Program-made: the position numbers and the translations under genes
Assembly (NCBI GenBank): GCA_002938045.1
Contig: PTLJ01000098.1
Span: forward strand, 1-6,350
Direction of reading: 5' to 3'
Origin: Alphaproteobacteria bacterium MarineAlpha3_Bin4
Lineage (GTDB): Bacteria > Pseudomonadota > Alphaproteobacteria > Rhodospirillales > Casp-alpha2
Length of the DNA stretch: 6,350 nt
Shown: positions 1 through 5,110 of the stretch, in pieces
Layout: each line of letters opens with the position of its first letter
Numbering within the stretch: the stretch's first letter is position 1
The notes under the pieces: model-generated
Database searches by the model: none
What the model was told of the DNA's origin: nothing
The model's input: the letters and a program-made list of their open reading frames with translations, nothing else

Positions 1-1
1 C

Positions 2-250
2 TGTTCATATCTCGTCGACTATTTTCACGTTGAAGGGTACCTCCGTTGGTCGCTGATTCTTATTTTCATGGTGTTGAAGGCCGGGCTGATCATCGCCGTC
101 TTTATGCACTTGGCTTGGGAACGATTGGCTTTGGTTTACGCCATATCGCTTCCGGTGCTGGCTGTTTGTCTGTTTGTGTTCCTGATGACTCACGAAGGCG
201 GCTACGTCTTTGCGACACGAGGCCTGTTCTTTTCGTTGGGTGGCTCCTAG
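2..250 (+). CDS. Cytochrome c oxidase subunit IV family (COX4/NorF-like) small membrane protein, 3' end only
   Basis: The last 82 codons of a gene cut by the left edge; the reading frame is open from base 2 to a TAG at 248-250. Two hydrophobic segments are visible: roughly residues 16-38 (LRWSLILIFMVLKAGLIIAV and onward, ending FMHLAW) and 43-62 (LALVYAISLPVLAVCLFVFL). The motif KAGLIIAVFMHL, with a lysine and a histidine inside the helix, is typical as I recall it of the prokaryotic COX4 family of about 95-110 residues with three membrane helices. The first helix would then lie off the window. Members are small accessory subunits of haem-copper oxidases or NO reductase clusters (NorF-like) in the inner membrane and have no catalytic residues of their own. 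A gap of about 370 bp to the next gene suggests it belongs to an upstream unit, probably with a subunit III/NorE-like gene (inference). The family call is fairly secure; the partner enzyme is unknown. Confidence 0.7.
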   Translation, partial: CSYLVDYFHVEGYLRWSLILIFMVLKAGLIIAVFMHLAWERLALVYAISLPVLAVCLFVFLMTHEGGYVFATRGLFFSLGGS

Positions 251-621
251 CTTAATATTCCCGCAGAACCTGGCCAAACGGCCAAAACAATTTACTACAA
301 TGAAGCTTTGACGGCTGCGTCCCGGCGCACGAAACCTGTATATTTGAGACATCGAATTCAATAGCATCTGTCGAGGGTGTGTACACAGGGACCTGCGGGT
401 TCTGAAAACTGATCTGACAATCTGAAGTTACCAAAAAAGTTCACTACAATCTCTTCGCTTGATTAGAGATTATTCCCGTGCCAAGAGACCGCCGATCGCG
501 GAAGGGTTCCTTTGCTTGCCTGAACCGAACAAGGCGGATAAAAAGGCTGTTAAGGCAGGATATTAAAGACGGTCTACAATGGCCGGCTGCCGTCCGGCCG
601 CTGGAATATCAGGGACTTCGG
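251..621 (+). other. Gene-free leader upstream of ctaC
   Basis: About 370 bp with no supported gene on either strand. It is visibly more AT-rich in its first two thirds than the flanking genes, as expected of a promoter region. It holds three copies of CTACAAT (295-301, 444-450, 574-580), the first two inside a longer near-repeat (TTTACTACAAT at 291-301, TTCACTACAAT at 440-450). TACAAT resembles a sigma-70 -10 box, but none has a good -35 hexamer at 16-18 bp, so no promoter is assigned. TTGACG at 308-313 and TATATT at 339-344 are 25 bp apart, too far for a standard promoter. A small stem (TGGCC 271-275 with GGCCA 280-284) follows the upstream gene but has no T-run. The ctaC frame stays open upstream to a GTG at 478, but nothing in that stretch looks like protein of this family. 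Confidence 0.5.
581..599 (+). repeat. GC-rich inverted repeat in the ctaC leader
   Basis: GGCCGG at 581-586 pairs perfectly with CCGGCC at 594-599 across a 7-nt loop. The hairpin would sit 11 nt before the likely Shine-Dalgarno AGGGA (611-615) and 22 nt before the ctaC ATG. There is no T-run after it, so it is not an intrinsic terminator. It could affect translation or stability of the cox mRNA, or it may be chance in GC-rich DNA. Confidence 0.3.
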
Positions 622-1476
622 ATGGGGATCATACGCAGCAGATTATTCGTCCTTGTGCCGGCAATTGGGCTCGCCATCGTTTTCTTGGCTGAAACCGCGG
701 TTGCCGCGGGTCGTTCCGAGCCCTGGCAGATGTGGTTCCAACCAGCGGCTTCGCCGGTCATGGAACGGATTATCGAATTTCACAATTTTATCTTCATTAT
801 CGAGGTTTTGATCGTCGTGCTGGTGTTGGTGCTCATGGGCTACATCATCATCCGCTTCAATGCCAAGTCTAACCCGGTGCCGTCTAAGACGACTCATAAC
901 ACGATACTGGAAGTCGCCTGGACGGCCGTTCCGCTGCTCCTTGTAATTATCATCGCCGTTCCGTCCTTGAAGCTTCTCTACTACGCCGACAGGATCGAGG
1001 AAGGCGAGATGACCCTTAAGGTCATCGGCAATCAGTGGTACTGGTCGTATGAATATCCCGACCACGGCGCGTTCGCCTTCGATAGCATAATCATAGAGGA
1101 CGAAAACCTTGAGCCCGGCCAGCCACGCCTCCTGAGCGTCGATAACTCGGTCGTCCTGCCGGCCGAGACCAATATTCGCCTTTTATTCACCTCGGCCGAC
1201 GTAATCCATAACTGGGCCGTTCCGTCGCTTGGGCTGAAGCTCGACGCGGTGCCGGGGCGCGTCAATGAATCGTGGGTCCGCATCAATTCCGAGGGCGATT
1301 ACTACGGCATGTGTTCGGAGCTTTGCGGGGTCAACCACGGATTCATGCCGGTTCACATTAAGGCCGTTTCCAAAGCCGACTTCGCGGCATGGGTCGAACA
1401 GGCAAAACAGGAATTCGCTGGTGAGAACAGCAATGCCGGGGTTCGCGTGGCCAAGGCAGATACTCGGGTCCGCTAG
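622..1476 (+). CDS. ctaC: Cytochrome c oxidase subunit II (Cu(A) subunit, aa3 type)
   Basis: 284 residues. Subunit II takes electrons from cytochrome c at its periplasmic Cu(A) centre and passes them to haem a in subunit I. A signal peptide spans residues 1-28 or so, with a likely cut after ETAVA or AVAA. Two membrane helices follow, near 54-78 and 96-118, then the cupredoxin domain. Cu(A) ligands are all visible: H196 (in VIHNW), then C231, E233, C235, H239 and M242 in CSELCGVNHGFM. The aromatic electron-entry patch GNQWYWSYEYPD (136-147) and the conserved acidic LDAVPGR (207-213) are present. No C-terminal cytochrome c domain is fused, so this is not a caa3 enzyme. I chose the ATG at 622 because it gives a normal signal peptide and has AGGGA 6 nt upstream; an in-frame GTG at 478 would add 48 basic residues ahead of the signal peptide and is unlikely. 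ctaD follows after 38 nt. Confidence 0.96.
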   Translation: MGIIRSRLFVLVPAIGLAIVFLAETAVAAGRSEPWQMWFQPAASPVMERIIEFHNFIFIIEVLIVVLVLVLMGYIIIRFNAKSNPVPSKTTHNTILEVAWTAVPLLLVIIIAVPSLKLLYYADRIEEGEMTLKVIGNQWYWSYEYPDHGAFAFDSIIIEDENLEPGQPRLLSVDNSVVLPAETNIRLLFTSADVIHNWAVPSLGLKLDAVPGRVNESWVRINSEGDYYGMCSELCGVNHGFMPVHIKAVSKADFAAWVEQAKQEFAGENSNAGVRVAKADTRVR

Positions 1477-1514
1477 GGTTGAGCGGTTCGAGAGTCTGAA
1501 GAGAGGACCGAGGA

Positions 1515-3125
1515 ATGGCTAACGAAGCAACGGCTGCGCACGGTAGCCATGATCACCATCCCCACGGATGGCGACGGTGGCTCTATTCCACCAACCACAA
1601 AGACATCGGCACCATGTATATCATCCTGTCGATAGTCGCCGCAATTATCGGCGGCGCCATGTCAGTGTTGATACGCCTAGAGTTGATGTACCCGGGCATT
1701 CAGTTCATTACCGATTTCCAGTTCTACAATGTACTGGTAACGGGACACGCCTTTCTTATGGTGTTTTTCGTTGTCATGCCGGCAATGTTCGGCGGGTTCG
1801 GCAACTGGTTCGTGCCGTTGATGATCGGCGCTCCGGACATGGCTTTCCCGCGCATGAACAACATCAGCTTCTGGCTTGTGGCAGCAGCCCTGGTATTGCT
1901 TCTCATCTCAGCCTTCACGCAAGGCGGCCCCGGCACCGGCTGGACCGTCTATCCGCCGCTTTCCAATGTCGAATACCATCCTGGCCCGGCCGTCGATTTG
2001 GGTATTCTGAGCTTGCACCTGGCGGGTGCGTCCTCAATCCTCGGCGCCATCAACTTAATCGTTACCATCTTCAACATGCGCGCCCCGGGCATGACCATGC
2101 ACCGCATGCCCCTATTCGTTTGGTCGATCTTGGTTACGGCATTTCTGTTGCTGTTGGCGATTCCGGTATTGGCGGGTGGCCTCACCATGCTGCTCACAGA
2201 CCGCAATTTCGGGACCTCCTTCTTTGAAACGTCCGGCGGCGGCGACCCAATCCTTTGGCAGCACCTGTTCTGGTTTTTCGGCCACCCGGAAGTGTACATC
2301 ATCATCATTCCGGGTTTCGGCATCATTAGCCAGGTAATCTCGACGTTTTCCAAAAAGCCCATCTTCGGCTATCTGGGCATGGCCTATGCCATGGTTTTTA
2401 TTGGCTTTGTTGGTTTTGTGGTATGGGCGCACCACATGTACACGGCTGGCCTGGATGCCGATACGCGGGCCTATTTTGTCGCCGCGACACTAGTGATCGC
2501 CGTGCCAACCGGCGTCAAGATCTTTAGCTGGCTCGCTACCATGTGGGGCGGCTCGCTTGAATTCCCCGCGCCGATGCTGTTTGCGTGCGGCTTCATCTTC
2601 CTGTTTGTCATGGGCGGCGTCACCGGCGTCGCCCTGGCCAATTCCGGCATGGACCTAGCATGGCACGATACCTATTTTGTGGTTGCCCACTTCCATTACG
2701 TGATGGCAATTGCCGCCGTTCTATCCATATTTGCTGGCTTTTACTACTGGATCGGCAAGATGAGCGGCCGACAGTACCCGAAAACCTTGGCGAAGATCCA
2801 TTTTTGGATGTTTTTCATTGGCGTCAATGTCTTGTTCTTCCCGCAGCACTTCCTCGGCATGGCCGGGATGCCGCGCCGGATACCAGATTACCCGGACAAC
2901 TATTGGGGCTGGAACTACGTCAGTTCCATCGGCGCCTTGATCACGTCGATCAGTACGGTCCTGTTCTTGTTCATCGTCTGGCGAACTTTTGCGGCCGGCG
3001 ACAAGGTCCCGGCAAATCAATGGGGCGAAGGCGCGACGACCCTGGAATGGACGGTCGACAGCCCGGCGCCGTTCCATACCCATGAGGTTCTGCCCGACAT
3101 GACCGTCCAGGCCCCGGCGGAGTAG
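1515..3125 (+). CDS. ctaD: Cytochrome c oxidase subunit I (haem a / haem a3-Cu(B) catalytic subunit, type A1)
   Basis: 536 residues, the usual length, with twelve membrane helices. It reduces O2 to water at the haem a3-Cu(B) site and pumps protons across the inner membrane. Ligands seen: H78 (TGHAF) and H394 for haem a; H392 (VVAHFHYV) for haem a3; H257, H306 and H307 for Cu(B). Y261 in HPEVY is the tyrosine that cross-links to H257. E259 in the same motif marks the A1 class and the end of the D channel, whose entrance is D108 (GAPDMAFP) with N97 and N115 along it. K335 (PTGVK) marks the K channel. R454 and R455 (MPRRIPDYPD) contact the haem propionates, and R54 matches the arginine beside the haem a formyl group. 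AGAGGA at 1502-1507 lies 7 nt before the ATG. Every catalytic residue is intact. ctaG starts 23 nt downstream. Confidence 0.99.
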   Translation: MANEATAAHGSHDHHPHGWRRWLYSTNHKDIGTMYIILSIVAAIIGGAMSVLIRLELMYPGIQFITDFQFYNVLVTGHAFLMVFFVVMPAMFGGFGNWFVPLMIGAPDMAFPRMNNISFWLVAAALVLLLISAFTQGGPGTGWTVYPPLSNVEYHPGPAVDLGILSLHLAGASSILGAINLIVTIFNMRAPGMTMHRMPLFVWSILVTAFLLLLAIPVLAGGLTMLLTDRNFGTSFFETSGGGDPILWQHLFWFFGHPEVYIIIIPGFGIISQVISTFSKKPIFGYLGMAYAMVFIGFVGFVVWAHHMYTAGLDADTRAYFVAATLVIAVPTGVKIFSWLATMWGGSLEFPAPMLFACGFIFLFVMGGVTGVALANSGMDLAWHDTYFVVAHFHYVMAIAAVLSIFAGFYYWIGKMSGRQYPKTLAKIHFWMFFIGVNVLFFPQHFLGMAGMPRRIPDYPDNYWGWNYVSSIGALITSISTVLFLFIVWRTFAAGDKVPANQWGEGATTLEWTVDSPAPFHTHEVLPDMTVQAPAE

Positions 3126-3148
3126 GTGTTGGGCAGCGAGGTTTAGAG

Positions 3149-3775
3149 ATGGCACGAACCCATAAGTACAACGGCATGACGGCAGCGGCTCTATTCGCCG
3201 TCACTGGTGGCATGGTCGGGCTGGCCTTCGCCTCGGTTCCTCTTTACCAATTATTTTGCCAGGTTACCGGCTATGGCGGGACGCCGAAAATTGGAGCAAT
3301 CGCGTCGGAGGCGGTCGTTTCCGACCGTGTCATCAAGATCCGCTTCGATGCAAACACCAATGGCGAACTGCCGTGGGTGTTCAAACCAAAACAGCGCCAG
3401 GTCACGGTCAAGCTGGGTGAATCTAGGCTTGCCTTTTACACGGCAAAGAACATGGGTGAACGGGCCGTTACCGGCACCGCCACCTACAACGTGGCGCCCT
3501 ACAAGGCGGCCAAATACTTCTCGAAGATCGATTGTTTCTGTTTTTCCGAGCAGACCCTGGCGCCAGGCGAGGAGTTGCCGATGCCAGTGGAATTTATTGT
3601 CGATCCGGAAATTTTCAACGACCCCAATACTCGTGAACTGCGGACCATAACGTTGTCATATACCTTTTTCCCGACTGCTGCTGGCGAGCCACCTGTAGAC
3701 GACAAGACGAGTAATGCCCGTGTCCACCGAACCACGAAAGAGGCGGCACAGAATCCATCGCCCAATAGCAGCTAA
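3149..3775 (+). CDS. ctaG: Cytochrome c oxidase assembly protein Cox11/CtaG (Cu(B) copper chaperone)
   Basis: 208 residues. Cox11/CtaG inserts copper into the Cu(B) site of subunit I. It has a short cytoplasmic N-terminus, one membrane helix near residues 10-30 and a periplasmic immunoglobulin-like copper domain. The copper-binding pair is C129 and C131 in the diagnostic CFCF motif (IDCFCFSEQ), and the third conserved cysteine, C37, follows the helix in PLYQLFCQVTGYGG. The family C-terminal signature LSYTFF is at 169-174, followed by a polar tail of about 34 residues with no evident domain. GAGG at 3138-3141 is a good ribosome site 7 nt before the ATG. It lies between ctaD and ctaE, as in alphaproteobacterial cox operons, but without the ctaB gene that usually separates ctaD from ctaG. 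Not to be confused with the unrelated Bacillus CtaG, which shares only the name. Confidence 0.96.
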   Translation: MARTHKYNGMTAAALFAVTGGMVGLAFASVPLYQLFCQVTGYGGTPKIGAIASEAVVSDRVIKIRFDANTNGELPWVFKPKQRQVTVKLGESRLAFYTAKNMGERAVTGTATYNVAPYKAAKYFSKIDCFCFSEQTLAPGEELPMPVEFIVDPEIFNDPNTRELRTITLSYTFFPTAAGEPPVDDKTSNARVHRTTKEAAQNPSPNSS

Positions 3776-3807
3776 AGCCGTGAAGGCGAACCGATTGGAG
3801 AACACTG

Positions 3808-4620
3808 ATGGCAAGTGGTGAAAAGACCCACCCATTTCACATGGTCGAGCCCAGTAAGTGGCCGGTCGTCGGTGTGCTTGGCGCCTTCATAACGGCGATC
3901 GGCGCGGTTTGGTACATGCAGGGGGGAGCCAATTGGGTGCTTCTGGCCGGGTTGGCGGTCCTCTTCTATTGCATGTACGGCTGGTGGCGCGAAGTGGTCC
4001 ATGAAGCGAACAACGGTGCCGATCACACCGAGGTTGTTCGGCACGGGCTTCGCATGGGCATGGTGTTGTTCATCGCTTCGGAAGTAATGTTCTTCTTCGC
4101 CTTCTTCTGGGCCTTCTTCAATGCCACGGTGCCGATGCTGTCGAAGGCCGCGCATACGGTGTGGCCACCGGAAGGGGTCATTCCCCTGGATCCCTTTGGC
4201 CTACCTTTTATCAATACGATAATTCTATTGAGCTCAGGCGTTACCGTTACTTACGCCCATCACATGCTGAAACTAAACAACCACGCCCGGTGCGCGGACG
4301 GGCTGTTTCTGACGGTCGCCCTTGGCCTAATTTTCACTTGTGCACAGGCATACGAATATGCCCATGCCACGTTCGGGTTCACCGACGGTATTTATTCTTC
4401 AACGTTCTATCTGGCGACGGGCTTCCACGGCTTCCATGTGATTGTCGGCACGCTCTTCCTGGGCGTCTGTTATTGGCGGTGCAAGTTGGGTCACTTCACT
4501 CCTGAGCAACACGTGGGATTCGAGGCGGCCGCTTGGTATTGGCACTTCGTCGACGTGGTGTGGCTGTTTCTGTTCGGCTGCGTCTATTGGTGGGGCGGTT
4601 TGGGGTATATGCACGGGTAG
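3808..4620 (+). CDS. ctaE: Cytochrome c oxidase subunit III
   Basis: 270 residues with seven predicted membrane helices, the normal size for the bacterial and mitochondrial family. Subunit III binds subunit I, holds lipids and keeps the proton-uptake side of the enzyme stable during turnover; it carries no redox centre. Family landmarks are the N-terminal HPFHMVEPSKWPV, SEVMFFFAFFWAFF (91-104) with E92 matching the DCCD-reactive glutamate of mitochondrial subunit III, HHMLKLNNH (151-159), TGFHGFHVIVGT (204-215) and the C-terminal WYWHFVDVVWLFLF (243-256). The seven-helix length separates it from the shorter five-helix subunit III of quinol oxidases. GGAG at 3797-3800 stands 7 nt before the ATG, and the gap from ctaG is 32 nt, so co-translation from one mRNA with ctaC, ctaD and ctaG is likely. 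No clear terminator follows the stop codon. Confidence 0.98.
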   Translation: MASGEKTHPFHMVEPSKWPVVGVLGAFITAIGAVWYMQGGANWVLLAGLAVLFYCMYGWWREVVHEANNGADHTEVVRHGLRMGMVLFIASEVMFFFAFFWAFFNATVPMLSKAAHTVWPPEGVIPLDPFGLPFINTIILLSSGVTVTYAHHMLKLNNHARCADGLFLTVALGLIFTCAQAYEYAHATFGFTDGIYSSTFYLATGFHGFHVIVGTLFLGVCYWRCKLGHFTPEQHVGFEAAAWYWHFVDVVWLFLFGCVYWWGGLGYMHG

Positions 4621-4877
4621 CGGCGCGAACCGGACAATTCCATGAAATGCCTGAGGTCTCAACGGATCGCCGACTTCTCGTTTCGGCATTCCCGGTAACG
4701 GACAATAATGGGATCGTCCGCTTGATAAGGCGATTGCAATAACCGGTATCCCTTCCGTTCCCTATTCCGATGATCTGCATCCCCACAACATGCGGGCCCA
4801 CGCCTAATGGCAGGAGCGCCACCTTGTCGGATGACGAGCTGCCACGCTTGAGCAATATCAACCTGATCGATTTGTAA
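4621..4877. other. Intergenic stretch after ctaE, no intact gene
   Basis: No frame on either strand gives a protein I recognise. The plus strand is broken by stops in all three frames (for example at 4740-4742 and 4875-4877 in the frame used by the DUF983-like segment that follows). The N-terminal half of a DUF983 protein, with its CPRCG-type cysteine pairs, would be expected here if the downstream remnant were once a whole gene. I could find no convincing trace of it, so this part is either heavily decayed or unrelated. A 5-bp stem (CGGAC 4699-4703 with GTCCG 4716-4720) is too weak to call a terminator. Confidence 0.5.
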
Positions 4878-5076
4878 GTGGTGGCGCCGCATCTCTTGAT
4901 CGCTGAAGTCGACCCCTTCGAAGACGTCGCGCTGACGCAGGAATTGATCTTCTTGCCGCCGCTGTGGGTTCACGTCGTCATCGGGGGCGCGCCGGTCGCA
5001 ATCACCATGACACTCGGCATCCTCCGGCCTCTGGAGGAGGCGCTCGCTGGGAGTCATGACCAATTTCGTTCGAACG
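4878..5076 (+). pseudogene. Probable remnant of a DUF983 family gene (C-terminal half)
   Basis: In the frame starting GTG at 4878, bases 4956-5051 encode PPLWVHVVIGGAPVAITMTL followed by GILRPLEEALAG. This resembles the end of DUF983 membrane proteins as I recall them, where a second helix begins PPLWVH and ends near LGLLRPLKGLL. Just before it, VVAPHLLIAEV is a plausible remnant of the first helix, but a TAA at 4875-4877 interrupts the frame directly upstream. There is no ribosome site at 4878 and no N-terminal zinc-ribbon-like cysteine pairs. The frame also runs on past 5110 into the opposite-strand gene, so its own stop is lost. DUF983 genes commonly sit right after ctaE in alphaproteobacteria, so the position supports the call. 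The function of the family is not established; a role near oxidase assembly is inferred from context. A sequencing error or an unrelated hydrophobic frame remain possible. Confidence 0.42.
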
Positions 5077-5082
5077 AGGAGC

Positions 5083-5102
5083 GGCCGCGGATCCATGCGG
5101 CC
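5083..5102 (-). repeat. Inverted repeat just past the 3' end of the aldehyde oxidoreductase gene
   Basis: GGCCGC at 5083-5088 pairs perfectly with GCGGCC at 5097-5102 over an 8-nt loop, 8 nt beyond the stop codon of the minus-strand gene. A 12-bp perfect palindrome, TCGTTCGAACGA (5066-5077), lies a few bases further along that transcript. The hairpin could end or protect the 3' end of the minus-strand mRNA, but no T-run follows it, so an intrinsic terminator is not supported. Confidence 0.25.
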
Positions 5103-5110
5103 AGCAGTTA

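Noticed and set aside
271..284. Hairpin TGGCC-AAAC-GGCCA as a terminator for the COX4-like gene
   Set aside because: The stem is only 5 bp and is followed by A-rich sequence, not a T-run.
308..344. TTGACG and TATATT as a sigma-70 promoter for ctaC
   Set aside because: The hexamers are 25 bp apart, well beyond the usual 16-18 bp.
5..434. Minus-strand frames opposite the COX4-like fragment and leader
   Set aside because: Composition is low in hydrophobic structure, there is no recognisable motif, and one overlaps the supported plus-strand gene.
478..621. In-frame upstream extension of ctaC from a GTG at 478 (48 extra codons)
   Set aside because: The extension is basic, unlike any subunit II N-terminus, would bury the signal peptide, and has no clear ribosome site; the ATG at 622 does.
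1568..2227. Long plus-strand frame overlapping ctaD
   Set aside because: It is an out-of-frame shadow of ctaD, rich in arginine and histidine with no recognisable domain.
1949..2435. Two minus-strand frames opposite ctaD
   Set aside because: They are antisense shadows of a highly conserved gene with no family signature of their own.
4659..5096. Minus-strand frame of 145 codons downstream of the aldehyde oxidoreductase
   Set aside because: It is rich in Arg, Asp and Gln with no motif, and it lies antisense to the DUF983-like segment; it looks like a GC-rich chance frame.
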